Positions 52,049 to 61,654 of a stretch of DNA of 64,000 bases are shown in pieces. The stretch is from Blastopirellula sp. J2-11. GTDB lineage: Bacteria > Planctomycetota > Planctomycetia > Pirellulales > Pirellulaceae. Each line of letters starts with the position of its first letter. The stretch's first letter is position 1. The translations under genes were made by a program, and so were the position numbers. Under the pieces are notes generated by a model. The model saw nothing but the letters and a program-made list of their open reading frames with translations, did not search any database and was not told the DNA's origin. The stretch lies in contig NZ_CP097384.1 of the NCBI RefSeq assembly GCF_024584705.1, forward strand, positions 1,364,001 through 1,428,000, read 5' to 3'.

Positions 52049-52127
52049 AGCTTTCACCTAACTTGGGCGCTCAGAAGCGATTGGCGCGAGCGCTCTCAAT
52101 CTCTCGAATACCAAGGACCGTGCGGCT

Positions 52128-53504
52128 ATGTACAGACGCCATGTTTTGCTTCCGATGTTGCTCGCTCTCGTTTTCTCGGCAGCGCGCGTTTCGATTGCCT
52201 ATTCCGAAATCATCGACATTGGGAGCCGGCTGGAATTGTTTGTAGATGACGCTTTGATCGCGCAGACGAAAGGCGATATTTCGCATCAGGTTCAGCAGCC
52301 TGAACCACGAGAAGTTGTCAAAGTGCACGATGAATCTTGGGGAGGAAATACGTGCGCCTACTATACAGTAATGCAAGATGGCGATACTTATCGCATGTTC
52401 TGCCGTTCGATGCAATACACGAAGAAGTCGGAACCGCATTGGTCGTTCCCGGTCTATTCCGAAAGCAAGGATGGCGTTCACTGGACGAATCCCAATATCG
52501 GAATGGTGAATTGGAAAGGCTCGACGGAGAACAACATTCTGAAACTTGCCAATGGCCAGAACGTAGGGCACAATTTTATCGTATTCAGGGATGATAATCC
52601 GGCGACCCCGGACTCCGCACGTTATAAAGGCTGGGGAGGTTTGGGGCACGGGCTTGATGGCTATCAGTCCGCCGATTGTATTCACTGGGTAAAAATCCAG
52701 GACGAGAAGATTATCACGAATGGTAAGTTCGACTCGCAAAATATTGCCTTCTGGGATGCGCATCGCAAGGAATATCGCGCTTACTGGCGTATCTATCCAG
52801 AGCGCAAGCGTCGCGCTATCCGCACCGCCACCTCAAAAGACTTTATCAACTGGGAAAATGAAGCTGATCTGACCTATACCGAAGGATCCCCCCCCGAGGA
52901 TCTCTATACAAATGCAATTCAGCCCTATTTTCGGGCGCCTCACTTGTTCCTTGGTTTCCCCACGCGATTTTACGAAGAGACCGAGCAGGTCGAGCCAATT
53001 TTCATGTCAAGTCGCGACGGGGTAAAGTTTCATCCCTATCCTGACGCCGTGATTCCTCGCGACGCACCAGAAGACCGAAATCTGAATCGAAGTAACTACA
53101 TGGTCTGGGGGATGGTCCAATTGCCAGGTAAGCCGAACGAGATATCTGTCTACGGCACCGAAAATTACTTTCAAGCGACGCCGAGTCGCGTTCGACGGTT
53201 TTCTTATCGATTGGACGGATTTGTTGCATTGCATGCCGGCCAAGACGGAGGCCAAGTCACTACAAAGCCGCTCCAGTATGCCGGCGAAAAATTGCTGCTT
53301 AACTACGTCGTCCCCAATGAGGGCGAGTTGGAGATTGATGTATTGGATCAGACCGGAACCGTTATCGGCGTATCCCAGCCTATCGCAGGAGATGCGATTG
53401 ATGCCGAAGTAAATTGGCGGCTTGATCCGAATCTGAGTGGCGGCGTTATTCAGCTTCGCTTTCGGATGAAGAATGCGGATATGTTTTCATTTCGTTTCAA
53501 CTGA
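52128..53504 (+). CDS. Secreted GH32/GH43-like beta-propeller protein (458 aa)
   Basis: The signal peptide (about residues 1-25) is followed by LELFVDDALIAQTKGDISHQ, the characteristic opening of a planctomycete family often annotated as glycosyl hydrolase family 32 N-terminal-like. Propeller-type motifs include PVYSESKDGVHW and MSSRDGVKFHPYP. A C-terminal beta domain (VPNEGELEIDVLDQTG) is attached. Catalytic acids of true GH32 enzymes cannot be verified. Secreted partner of the following sialidase-like protein; both probably act on one exogenous glycan. Confidence 0.8.
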   Translation: MYRRHVLLPMLLALVFSAARVSIAYSEIIDIGSRLELFVDDALIAQTKGDISHQVQQPEPREVVKVHDESWGGNTCAYYTVMQDGDTYRMFCRSMQYTKKSEPHWSFPVYSESKDGVHWTNPNIGMVNWKGSTENNILKLANGQNVGHNFIVFRDDNPATPDSARYKGWGGLGHGLDGYQSADCIHWVKIQDEKIITNGKFDSQNIAFWDAHRKEYRAYWRIYPERKRRAIRTATSKDFINWENEADLTYTEGSPPEDLYTNAIQPYFRAPHLFLGFPTRFYEETEQVEPIFMSSRDGVKFHPYPDAVIPRDAPEDRNLNRSNYMVWGMVQLPGKPNEISVYGTENYFQATPSRVRRFSYRLDGFVALHAGQDGGQVTTKPLQYAGEKLLLNYVVPNEGELEIDVLDQTGTVIGVSQPIAGDAIDAEVNWRLDPNLSGGVIQLRFRMKNADMFSFRFN

Positions 53505-53616
53505 GCGAAGCCTGGAAGCATCGATCGTCGAGTAGATGCCGCGTCCGACGTTAATTGGTTGGTATCGCTCAGCTCCCCCCCCCCTGTTTTCCCACCTTCG
53601 TCGTAGTGAGACTCCG

Positions 53617-54621
53617 ATGCTGCGAACAAGTTACTTTGGTCTGGCCATCGGCTTGGCCTTGATCATGTTGACGACTATGGTTGAGGCCGAATCGCCGGGT
53701 GAGCCGGCCAAGATCCTCAGCGTCAAAAAAATCTGGGATCAGGCGCCCTACAATGCGTTCACTGACTTGGTGCGGTTCAAGGAGCAATGGTTCTGCGTCT
53801 TCCGCGAAGGGGCAGAACACGTTTCCAAAGTGGGATCGTTGCGCGTCTTGAAATCGATCGACGGAGAAAACTGGGAATCGGCCGCGCTGATTACTTCCGA
53901 GACGGCCGATCTGCGGGATGCGAAAATATCGGTGACGCCTGACGGCAAACTTTGCCTAGCAGCCGCTGGCGCGATGCATCAGCCGGCTGCAGCCAAGCAT
54001 CAATCGTATGTCTGGTATTCGAAAGATGGCAGCAAGTGGAGCGATGCGATTGAAGTCGGCGATCCCAACTTTTGGCTGTGGCGCGTAACGTGGCATAATG
54101 GAGTCGCCTATGGAGTCGGCTATAGCACGATGCTTCCCAGAGCGGCACGATTTTACAAAAGCGAAGATGGCAAGACCTTTAAACAGGTGGGAGAAGATTT
54201 CGCCATTGAAGGCTACATGAATGAGACGGGACTGGTATTTCAGGAAGATGGAACGGCGCTTTGCTTGATTCGCCGTGACGGCGATCCAAGTGACGCACTC
54301 TTGGGAACGTCGAAGGCGCCCTACACCGATTGGACATGGAAAAGCGTCGGCGAGTATGTCGGCGGTCCGCAAATGATTCAGTTGGAAGATGGCCGATTTA
54401 TCGTCGGGGGCCGCAAGAAAATCGGCGGATCCAAGACGCAACTTTGGCGACTCGATCCGACAACGGCCAAACTGACTAAATTAGCGACACTTCCTTCTGG
54501 CGGCGATAATAGCTATCCAGGTTTAGTTTTTCAGGATGGAAAATTGTGGGTCAGTTACTTTTCGTCGCATGAGGGAAAAACGAGCATCTACTTGGCCCAA
54601 GTCGAACTGCCGGCGACCTAG
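53617..54621 (+). CDS. Secreted sialidase-like beta-propeller (334 aa)
   Basis: The signal peptide (about residues 1-24) is followed by propeller blades with degenerate Asp-boxes: SIDGENWESA, SKDGSKWSDA and SEDGKTFKQV. No full sialidase active site can be recognised. The reading frame extends upstream through a C-rich stretch, but ATG 53617 starts the signal peptide. It follows the GH32-like gene by 112 bp and is closed by a terminator. Role inferred as polysaccharide recognition or cleavage. Confidence 0.8.
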   Translation: MLRTSYFGLAIGLALIMLTTMVEAESPGEPAKILSVKKIWDQAPYNAFTDLVRFKEQWFCVFREGAEHVSKVGSLRVLKSIDGENWESAALITSETADLRDAKISVTPDGKLCLAAAGAMHQPAAAKHQSYVWYSKDGSKWSDAIEVGDPNFWLWRVTWHNGVAYGVGYSTMLPRAARFYKSEDGKTFKQVGEDFAIEGYMNETGLVFQEDGTALCLIRRDGDPSDALLGTSKAPYTDWTWKSVGEYVGGPQMIQLEDGRFIVGGRKKIGGSKTQLWRLDPTTAKLTKLATLPSGGDNSYPGLVFQDGKLWVSYFSSHEGKTSIYLAQVELPAT

Positions 54622-54653
54622 TCGCTGCGCGATAATCGCCGCCTGCGTTTAGA

Positions 54654-54692
54654 AGCCATTCGCCGACCGAAGGAATGGCTTTTATTTTTTTC
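54654..54692 (+). terminator. Intrinsic terminator after the sialidase-like gene
   Basis: AGCCATTC-N11-GAATGGCT is an 8-bp stem followed by TTTATTTTTTT. It is 32 bp after the stop codon and would separate the propeller genes from the RidA gene downstream, with some read-through possible. Confidence 0.82.
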
Positions 54693-54719
54693 CATGCCAA
54701 ACAAGGGAAACAGCAATAG

Positions 54720-55184
54720 ATGAGTCAGCGAGAAGCACGTTTGTTAGAGTTGGGATATGCGATCGAGAAAACAACCCCTGAAGGTTCGCTGGTCGACGCC
54801 GTATCAACGGTCGGTAACATCCTTTACGCATCGGGTCAGGTCCCTTTTGATGGCGACCAGTTGAAGTATGTTGGCAAAGTTCCGGCCGAGGTTGCGTTGG
54901 AAGACGCGACTCAAGCGGCGGCTTTGTGCGCGGCCAATGTCTTACGCGCCGTGCGAAAAGAGGTGGGTTCGTTGGAGGCGATTGAGCGCGTCGTGCGCAT
55001 CACCGGCTATGTGAACTGCGCAGCCGATTTTACGCAGCAGCATTTGGTCATCAACGGCGCTTCGCAGTTGGTGCGCGACGTCTTTGGCGAAGCAGGGCGA
55101 CATGCGCGAACGGCGTTGGGGATGCAGCAACTTCCGCTGGGCGCCAGCGTCGAAGTCGAAATGATCTTGCTGCGGAAAGAGTAG
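54720..55184 (+). CDS. RidA-like protein, long subfamily (154 aa)
   Basis: YjgF-superfamily protein, longer than classical RidA: ELGYAIEKTTPEG, LYASGQVPFDGDQLKYVGKV, and the catalytic-type Arg in GRHARTALGMQQLPL. The N-terminal extension and the RHARTA segment resemble the Rid/YabJ branch often found with amino-acid catabolic genes. It is the second RidA of the window (the other at 24.9 kb), at the opposite end of the PLP-enzyme-rich cluster. It starts 28 bp after a terminator. Confidence 0.88.
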   Translation: MSQREARLLELGYAIEKTTPEGSLVDAVSTVGNILYASGQVPFDGDQLKYVGKVPAEVALEDATQAAALCAANVLRAVRKEVGSLEAIERVVRITGYVNCAADFTQQHLVINGASQLVRDVFGEAGRHARTALGMQQLPLGASVEVEMILLRKE

Positions 55185-55200
55185 CCGCCGAACAAAGAGT

Positions 55201-55238
55201 CAGCGTCAACGCTCGGTTTTCCCTTCGCGCTGACGCTG
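55201..55238. terminator. Hairpin between convergent genes
   Basis: CAGCGTCAACGC-N14-GCGCTGACGCTG pairs at 11 of 12 positions. It lies 16 bp after the RidA stop and 62 bp before the end of the convergent dienelactone hydrolase gene. No clear T-run follows on either strand. Confidence 0.55.
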
Positions 55239-55300
55239 GTCCTTGAAAATCGTCGTTCAGAAATTGCGGCAGTTGTTTCGCCGCGCGACTTGGACCGCGC

Positions 55301-56194
55301 TCACTTTGTCTTCAACTGCTTGTCAAAGAACTCCAAAGTGCGACTCCAGGCCAACTTGGCCGCCGCATCGTCGTAGCGGGGCGTCGTGTCGTTGTGAAAG
55401 CCGTGATTGACTTCGGGGTAAACGAAGGCTTCGAACGTTTTGTTGTTCTCGGTCAAAGCTTTCTCAAAGGGGGCTGCGCCGTCGAGAATCCGTTTGTCGA
55501 GGCCTGCATTTTGGATCAGCAGCGGCGCTTTGATCTTGGGGACGTCGGCGAGATCGGGCTGCGATCCATAAAAAGGGACGCCGGCGTCAACGACATCCGG
55601 AATGCGGATCGCCAGTTGATAGACCATGCCGCCGCCAAAGCAAAAACCGACCACGCCCAGCTTGCCGGTTGACGCTGGATTCGCGTCCAGCCATTGGGCG
55701 GCGGCGACAAAATCGCTGGTCATTTCCTCGCGATCCCGTTTGGCCTGCATCGTGCGGCCGTCGTCGTCATTGCCGGGGTAGCCGCCGAGCGGCGTTAATG
55801 CGTCTGGCGCAAACGCCAGGAAACCGGCGACCGCCAAGCGGCGGGCCACATCTTCGATGTAGGGATTCAAGCCGCGGTTTTCGTGGATCACCAAAACGGC
55901 CGGAAATTTGTCTCCCTTGCTCGGTCGCGCGAGCAAGCCTTTGATGTTGCCGCCCCCCTCTTTCGACTCATAGGTGACCATCTCCGTCTTGATGCGCGGA
56001 TCGTCCGGCTTGACTTCTTCCGCCCAAGCGTAGTTTGGCGCAAGGCTCGACATGAGCGATTCGACAGTAAGTCCGCCGATTGCGAAGGCGCCAAGTTTTT
56101 TTACGTACTCACGGCGATTGAGTCTTCCGTGTGCGTAGTCGTCGTACAAGTCGAGAACTTCTTGGCGGAACTGTGAGGCTTCTTTGCGTGGCAT
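55301..56194 (-). CDS. Dienelactone hydrolase family protein with Tat-type leader (297 aa)
   Basis: A twin-arginine leader, [16 protein letters not shown] at residues 26-41, is followed by an alpha/beta-hydrolase of the DLH type with Cys185 (GFCFGGG), Asp233 (GLDKR) and His264 (NHGFHND) as the triad. DLH enzymes open enol-lactones, but secreted homologues of this kind have unknown substrates. ATG 56194 is preferred; upstream codons form a non-conserved extension. Folded export via Tat would place it in the periplasm. Monocistronic. Confidence 0.9.
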   Translation of the reverse strand: MPRKEASQFRQEVLDLYDDYAHGRLNRREYVKKLGAFAIGGLTVESLMSSLAPNYAWAEEVKPDDPRIKTEMVTYESKEGGGNIKGLLARPSKGDKFPAVLVIHENRGLNPYIEDVARRLAVAGFLAFAPDALTPLGGYPGNDDDGRTMQAKRDREEMTSDFVAAAQWLDANPASTGKLGVVGFCFGGGMVYQLAIRIPDVVDAGVPFYGSQPDLADVPKIKAPLLIQNAGLDKRILDGAAPFEKALTENNKTFEAFVYPEVNHGFHNDTTPRYDDAAAKLAWSRTLEFFDKQLKTK

Positions 56195-56714
56195 GACTTT
56201 TCCTTCCCAGCGCGGGGCGTGTTGCGATGACGCAATGCGTGCGTGACGTCCATTCATTCTTTCAGCTGAAGCTATCCCTTTCCAGTCCGCACCCCTGTGC
56301 CGTCGGCAATGCGGCGTCGGAAAATGGTGGGGGCAGAGATTCTGAAATGGAGACCAATTCTGGGCGAAATAACGACTCGCAGAAAGTTTTGGTCCCGGTT
56401 CGAGAGGGAATTTTCGTTACCCAGGTGAACAAGCGTTGTAGGGGGAAACCCCAACCATTCTCACGAAATCGACGGAAGTCGATTTGGCGCTAACACGGCC
56501 GAGGTCGAAACCTCGAAACGGCACGAAAAGATGAAGATTGCGTTAGGGTTTTCGACGGCGGAGATAATTTGACGAATCTCGTCAGATTTCATGTAAGAGG
56601 GAGAGGGCAAGCGTTGGATACGGGTGGAAGCAAGGACGCTTCTGGTCGAACATGTTGTTTCACTCGCAATCCAGTCACGATTTTTTTTGCGTATCTGTTC
56701 CATTCGGCGGGACC
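56195..56714. other. Gap between divergent dienelactone hydrolase and sigma/FecR operon
   Basis: No gene is supported: the small open frames lack ribosome sites. It must hold promoters for both flanking genes. A bulged hairpin, GTTGTAGGGGGAAACCCCAAC, at 56434-56454 is the only structure I notice. I see no further repeat. Confidence 0.4.
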
Positions 56715-57239
56715 ATGACTCCAAATACTTCGACTGCTGTTTTGGCTGTTCAGTGGGTTCGTGCGCAGCCGGCAGTTGCAGCGTTTATTACGTCGATGGT
56801 TCCCGACTTCCATGATGCCGAAGAGATCCTTCAGCAGACGGCGGTAGCCGTTACCGAGAAGTTTGCCGAATACGATCCAGAACGCCCCTTTATTGCGTGG
56901 GCGATTGGTTTAGCGCGCATTGAAGCGTTTCGTTTTCGCCAGTCTCGGGGACGTGATCGGCACGTGTTTGATAGTGAAATGCTCGATCAAATGGCCGAAG
57001 CGGTCGAGCAAGAACACAAGCAGGCAGTCGAAGTACGTACGGCGCTGAAAACCTGCCTGCAGAAGACGAGCGGGCGCGTTCGTCAGGTGCACGAACTGCA
57101 TTACGGAAAAGGGATGACGCCAAGGGCGATCGCTCAGCAGCTAGCGACCACAGAAAACTCCATCTTTGTCGCACTGCATCGCGCACGAAATGTATTAAGA
57201 CAGTGTATCGGTAGGCAACTGAGTAGGAATGAAGCGTAA
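56715..57239 (+). CDS. ECF sigma factor of the planctomycete/verrucomicrobial FecR-associated type (174 aa)
   Basis: Region 2 is FITSMVPDFHDAEEILQQTA, then VAVTEKFAEYDPERPFIAW; region 4 is GKGMTPRAIAQQLATTENSI and FVALHRARNVLRQCI. It is short, and matches the Rhodopirellula/Verrucomicrobium ECF group by feel. ATG 56715 starts at the usual length; an earlier one at 56652 adds codons not typical of the family. Its stop overlaps the ATG of the FecR-LamG gene by one base (TAATG), so the two form a sigma/surface-regulator pair. Confidence 0.88.
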   Translation: MTPNTSTAVLAVQWVRAQPAVAAFITSMVPDFHDAEEILQQTAVAVTEKFAEYDPERPFIAWAIGLARIEAFRFRQSRGRDRHVFDSEMLDQMAEAVEQEHKQAVEVRTALKTCLQKTSGRVRQVHELHYGKGMTPRAIAQQLATTENSIFVALHRARNVLRQCIGRQLSRNEA

Positions 57240-58804
57240 TGGAAAACAGGGATGAGCTGATCTCCAAATATCTCTTTGGACTTGCAACGGAAGAAGACTT
57301 TCAGCAATTGAAGACCTGGCTCGAGCAATCTTCCGGTAATGTTCAATCATTCGCGCAGGCAATTTACTTGCATCGCACGATGCGCGACCAATTTCTCGGC
57401 GAAGAATACCTGCGATCCGCAGCGATCAAAGCCAATCCGCCTACTCCAGAGATTCTCGTCGCCCAGCCGGGCCCCAGTGTTGATATTCCTAGCCCGCTTC
57501 GTTCCCACTGGAGCGCGGCATGGCTGTCGCTAGCCTTGGCTTTGATGGTGGGTATGGGAAGTGCGGCCTGGATGCTGGGGATCATGTCGGATCATGAAGT
57601 GGTGGGGGTCGCTCGGGTGCTTGAGCAGCATGACGCGACTTTTGATTCGACTTCGCTGACTCCGCAGCATTCCGATACGCTAGTTGCCGGAACCTATTCG
57701 CTTACGCAGGGCGAAATGCTTGTTCGATTTGACCAGGGCGCCGTCGCCGTCATGCGCGGTCCGACCAAGTTTCAGTTAAAATCGCCATCCGCGATGAAAC
57801 TACTGCAGGGAGAGGTCGTCGTCACCTGTCCTACTCGCCAAAGCCGTGGTTTTCGCGTGTCGATACCAAACGGGGACGTGGTTGATTTGGGGACAGAGTT
57901 CGGCGTTGCGGTAAACCAGGCAGGGGAGGCCGATGTCTACGTTTTTCAGGGTGAAGTCACCGCAGAGTCTTCCGGTAAATCGATCTCATTGTTCGCCGGA
58001 AAATCGGCCCGCGTTTCTCAGAGCCGAGGCGCGTATCTCGCTAGGGTCGAGCCTGGCCGATTCTATCGACAGCGCGACTGGGAGATGCAATCGTTGTTGG
58101 GGAGAAGCCAAAGAGATCCTGGCATGGTGAAAGATGCCGACCTGCTGGTTTGGCTTCCGATGGATCGCCTGCACGGCCAGACGACGCCTGTAAATTTGGC
58201 TCCCTATCATCGGCCTCCGGTCGTTGTACGTGCGGCCGAGATCGAGGATGTCAGTGATTCTGGCGCGCGGGAATTAACGGTCGCCAAATCGACCGATTCA
58301 CTGTCCATGTCGATACCGGGGGCTTTTCGACAATTAACGCTTGCGGCTTGGGTTCGCTTAGGCAAAGAACAAGGTCCGGATCGCGAACACCGTGGAATGG
58401 TCATGTCCGATTCGTTCCAGAAGCGAGGCGCAATTCATTGGCAACGCAAAGGGAACGATTTTCGTCTGACGATCGCTATGGGTAAGAACGACAACCACGA
58501 AATCTTTCGTGCGCCAACCGGAAGACTCGATGTTGACCGCTGGCATCACCTGGCGAGTGTCGTTGATCTGGACGCGAAGCGGGTTACGCATTACTTGAAT
58601 GGCGCGGAGGTCGCCTCTCAGCCGATCACAACAGCGTTAAAGTCGGTTCTACTGGGCGATTGCACGCTAGGCGCCTGGGCGAGAGGCTCGGAACCGGAAT
58701 CGGACAACCGTTCCCTGAATGGGGATCTCGATGATGTCTGCATCTGGAAGCGGGCCCTGGATGGCGATCAAATTCATTCGCTAGCAGCTCGCCGCTCCGA
58801 CTAG
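57239..58804 (+). CDS. FecR-domain plus LamG-domain membrane protein, anti-sigma type (521 aa)
   Basis: The N-terminal cytoplasmic part (about 1-90) starts MENRDELISKYLFGLATEED, which matches the anti-sigma-like start of planctomycete FecR proteins. One membrane helix (WSAAWLSLALALMVGMGSAA, about 91-115) leads to a periplasmic FecR domain (about 150-275, with VVDLGTEFGVAV) and a LamG/concanavalin-like domain (about 300-515, with LTLAAWVRLG, DVDRWHHLASVVDL and DDVCIWKRALDGDQI). It likely regulates the coupled sigma factor in response to an external ligand, perhaps a carbohydrate bound by the LamG domain. Confidence 0.9.
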   Translation: MENRDELISKYLFGLATEEDFQQLKTWLEQSSGNVQSFAQAIYLHRTMRDQFLGEEYLRSAAIKANPPTPEILVAQPGPSVDIPSPLRSHWSAAWLSLALALMVGMGSAAWMLGIMSDHEVVGVARVLEQHDATFDSTSLTPQHSDTLVAGTYSLTQGEMLVRFDQGAVAVMRGPTKFQLKSPSAMKLLQGEVVVTCPTRQSRGFRVSIPNGDVVDLGTEFGVAVNQAGEADVYVFQGEVTAESSGKSISLFAGKSARVSQSRGAYLARVEPGRFYRQRDWEMQSLLGRSQRDPGMVKDADLLVWLPMDRLHGQTTPVNLAPYHRPPVVVRAAEIEDVSDSGARELTVAKSTDSLSMSIPGAFRQLTLAAWVRLGKEQGPDREHRGMVMSDSFQKRGAIHWQRKGNDFRLTIAMGKNDNHEIFRAPTGRLDVDRWHHLASVVDLDAKRVTHYLNGAEVASQPITTALKSVLLGDCTLGAWARGSEPESDNRSLNGDLDDVCIWKRALDGDQIHSLAARRSD

Positions 58805-58838
58805 CCTCCGGTTCGCTGCACTACAGAGGGGAACATGC

Positions 58839-58873
58839 AACCCCGTACTTGAGTCGCCAAGTATGGGGTTTTT
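58839..58873 (+). terminator. Intrinsic terminator after FecR-LamG gene
   Basis: AACCCCGTACTT-N8-AAGTATGGGGTT is a 12-bp stem with one G-T pair, followed by TTTTCC. It is 35 bp after the stop codon and closes the sigma/FecR transcript. Confidence 0.85.
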
Positions 58874-59032
58874 CCTGCGCGTAGATGAACAAGAAATTGG
58901 CGCTATTGGACGACCATCGCCAAAACTCAGGAAAAACAAAAGCCCAGGATTTATACAACCTTAATGAAAGGATTCGCTTCTCGAAGTGGATACATGTGAG
59001 ACTAAAGTTATCCTGACTTTCGAGGAGATCCA

Positions 59033-60022
59033 ATGCGAGCGTTTGTTCTACTGCTGTTTGCTCTGACGCCTATTTGGGGCTGTGGAGAGGTTTCACACTT
59101 GCTTGCTGAAACAGAGGCAAAACGTCCGGAAAGCTCAGTGCGTGCGATTAACGCCGTCACCACCGATCTTTCTCCCATTGCGATAGATTCTCGTGCGGCG
59201 CGATTGCTTGCGGAACTAAGAGATGCGTCGATCAATAAGGTGTTCGTCGTCGCACATCGTGGCGACTGGCAAGCGGCTCCCGAGAATTCGCTGGCCGCAA
59301 TTCAAAGCTCTATCGATCTTGGCGTTGATATGGTGGAGATCGACGTCCGGCTCACGTTGGATGGCCACTATGTGCTGCTGCATGACAAAACGTTGGAGCG
59401 TTCGACCAACGGCGCCGGCAAGATCAGTCATCTTACGCTGGAGCAAATTCAAAAGTTGCGATTTAAAGATGCGAATGGCGAGTTGACCGATCACAAGATC
59501 GCCACGTTAGAAGAAGGCCTGCAGTTGGCTCGCGGCAAAATTCTGCTGTACCTGGACAAGTCCGAATACGATATCCCCGCCGTCTATGCGATCGTCAAAG
59601 CATATGGCATGGAAGACTATGTGTTTTTCTATGGCGGTCGCACCGTTGCTGAGCTGAAGTCGCACTGCGGAGATGACTTTGAGGAGATCCAGTATCTTCC
59701 CAAGCTCGATGGCTCGACTCCCCGGGCAAGAGAATACGTTGAATCCTTTTCGGTACGGAAAAAGCCGCTGGCGTTCGTGACAAGTTTTGACCGTGAAGAT
59801 TCGCCGGTTCTTTCCCAGTTCGATTCAATCCGCGCAAGGGGCGTTCGTATTTGGGCCAGCCCTTTGTGGGACGAACTATGTGCGGGGCACACCGACAAGC
59901 GAGCCTTGCAAGATCCAGACGGAAATTGGGGCTGGTTGCTCGATCACGGCGCCACTCTACTTTGCACCGATCAGCCAGCAAAACTCTTGAACTACCTGCG
60001 GTCGAAGAAGCGGCACGAATAA
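59033..60022 (+). CDS. Glycerophosphodiester phosphodiesterase lipoprotein (329 aa)
   Basis: A signal with lipobox PIWGCGEV (Cys17) is followed by a GDPD TIM barrel: AHRGD (His75, Arg76), PENS with Glu84, EIDVRLTLDG with Glu102 and Asp104, and LHDKTLERSTNG with catalytic His117. All key residues are kept. It hydrolyses glycerophosphodiesters to glycerol-3-phosphate and an alcohol, outside the cytoplasm. A strong GAGGAG precedes the ATG. It lies just ahead of a DUF1559/lipoprotein pair, but 56 bp apart, so co-transcription is possible. Confidence 0.93.
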   Translation: MRAFVLLLFALTPIWGCGEVSHLLAETEAKRPESSVRAINAVTTDLSPIAIDSRAARLLAELRDASINKVFVVAHRGDWQAAPENSLAAIQSSIDLGVDMVEIDVRLTLDGHYVLLHDKTLERSTNGAGKISHLTLEQIQKLRFKDANGELTDHKIATLEEGLQLARGKILLYLDKSEYDIPAVYAIVKAYGMEDYVFFYGGRTVAELKSHCGDDFEEIQYLPKLDGSTPRAREYVESFSVRKKPLAFVTSFDREDSPVLSQFDSIRARGVRIWASPLWDELCAGHTDKRALQDPDGNWGWLLDHGATLLCTDQPAKLLNYLRSKKRHE

Positions 60023-60078
60023 TTCAACGACCGGATCGTTCCTAGCCTCACCACCAATTCATCGAAAAGAAATAAATC

Positions 60079-61029
60079 ATGTCGATTCCACGTTCCAAAA
60101 CATCCGGGTTCACCCTGGTCGAACTCCTGGTTGTCATCGCAATTATTGGGATCTTGATTGGTCTGCTGTTGCCGGCCGTTCAACAGGCCCGCGAGGCCGC
60201 TCGGCGGATGCAATGTATGAACAATTTAAAGCAGATGGGTCTTGGGCTGCACAACTATCACGATACTTTTGGCAGTCTTCCCTTGGGCACGTTCACCAAT
60301 CCCGATCCCTACGCCGCCGATGCGAACGACGGCTGGAGTTGGTCGGTCGCTCTGCTGCCGTTCATGGAGCAGTCGGCGCTTTATGACCTCCTGGATCCCC
60401 AGGGACAGTTCGGAATTGTCACGGATACCTATGACGCGACCACTGCTCCGATTGATGGCGCCGAAACGGTATTGACCACCTTTCGTTGTCCTTCCTCGGT
60501 TCTTCCCAACCATGTGCCGAGCAGCATCAGCGTCGATGGAGCTTCAGTGACGGTTGATGCTCAAATCGTGGGATACGCGGTCTCTGACTACAAGGGTTCG
60601 TCCGGCTACTATCTCGATGGCCTCTTTATGCGTCACGGCGATGCGATCGTTTGGGGCAACGGCGGCGGCGGCTCGGCGCCGAACGTTCGCTTTCGAGACA
60701 TCACAGACGGCAGTAGCAATACCCTGGCGATAGGCGAGTCGTCTTATCCAGGCCGCAACGGAAAGAGCGACTGGCCCGTTTGGGCGGCGTCGGGTCGTTC
60801 GGACGAGCAGGTCATCATGAAGACCACTGATCCAATCAATGGAGGAGTGACCTCCACCAGTCGATTCTGGGAAGCGATCGACGACGACTGCGCGATGAGC
60901 TTTCATACCGGTGGCGCTCAGTTTGTTTTCGCAGATGGCTCTGTGCACTTCCTCAGCGAAAACATGGAATACGACACCTACACCAATCTCGGAAATCGCA
61001 ATGACGGACAGGTCTTGGGCGCTTATTAA
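60079..61029 (+). CDS. DUF1559 protein with type IV pilin-like leader (316 aa)
   Basis: Leader [10 protein letters not shown] then [36 protein letters not shown] and the DUF1559 domain ([45 protein letters not shown]). Length and motifs are typical. Partner of the lipoprotein gene 43 bp downstream and third intact member of the family in this window. The C-terminal ending [11 protein letters not shown] is the family's usual tail. Function remains unknown. Confidence 0.95.
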   Translation: MSIPRSKTSGFTLVELLVVIAIIGILIGLLLPAVQQAREAARRMQCMNNLKQMGLGLHNYHDTFGSLPLGTFTNPDPYAADANDGWSWSVALLPFMEQSALYDLLDPQGQFGIVTDTYDATTAPIDGAETVLTTFRCPSSVLPNHVPSSISVDGASVTVDAQIVGYAVSDYKGSSGYYLDGLFMRHGDAIVWGNGGGGSAPNVRFRDITDGSSNTLAIGESSYPGRNGKSDWPVWAASGRSDEQVIMKTTDPINGGVTSTSRFWEAIDDDCAMSFHTGGAQFVFADGSVHFLSENMEYDTYTNLGNRNDGQVLGAY

Positions 61030-61072
61030 ATCAACGACTGTCCCCCATCCATCCAATCCAAGGAATAGAACT

Positions 61073-61531
61073 GTGAAAATTTGGTGCGCAGCTTTGTTGC
61101 CGCTGGCCTTATTGGCAGCGGGATGTAGCAAAAGCGAATTCGAGGTGACCGGCGTGGAGGGCGTTTGCGTTTGTAACGGAACGCCGATCCAAGCCGGCTG
61201 GATTCAATTTTCACCGATTGCCGTAGACGCGAAAAAGATGCCAGGCAAATCGGCCATCGGCGAAATTCAGGAAGATGGAACGTTCCGGCTTTCGACCTAC
61301 GCAAAGGGGGACGGAGCGGTTGTCGGCAAGCATCGCATTCGTATTTCGGAACCCTCGATGCCCGAACCAGGCGAGATCGCCCAAGGGGCTGTGGTTCCCC
61401 AGAAGCATCACTGCAAACTTCCGAAAGAACTCATTCTGGAGGTCAAGCTGGGCGATGCGAACCACTTTGTGATTGAGCTCGTTCCGAAGTCGAAAGACAT
61501 GGCTAGTCGTCGCCGAGCGTACGACGGTTGA
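61073..61531 (+). CDS. Small lipoprotein partner of DUF1559 (152 aa)
   Basis: GTG start with AGGAA 8 bases upstream. The signal ends in LAAGCSKSE (lipobox) and is followed by a beta-domain opening VTGVEGVCVCNGTPIQAGWI, the same plan as the other DUF1559-linked lipoproteins. A Cys pair (CVC) at the position of the usual YQG/DGK turn is unusual. It lies 43 bp after the DUF1559 gene. The reading frame is open further upstream, but the lipobox fixes the start region. Confidence 0.85.
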   Translation: MKIWCAALLPLALLAAGCSKSEFEVTGVEGVCVCNGTPIQAGWIQFSPIAVDAKKMPGKSAIGEIQEDGTFRLSTYAKGDGAVVGKHRIRISEPSMPEPGEIAQGAVVPQKHHCKLPKELILEVKLGDANHFVIELVPKSKDMASRRRAYDG

Positions 61532-61654
61532 TGTAAATCAGAGATCAATCGCAGTCGCCGAGCCGGCGAAGCTTTATTGCGGCTAGGCGACTGCTTGCTT
61601 GTTGCAACTTGAAGCGGATCGAACCACGTCAGACAATTCTCGAAAGTACCTCGC

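Noticed and set aside
35655-54621. Calling the cluster a sialic acid utilisation operon
   Set aside because: No NanE, NanK or NagA/B genes are visible, DapA-type loops do not match NanA, and the propellers show only Asp-boxes, so the substrate must stay open.
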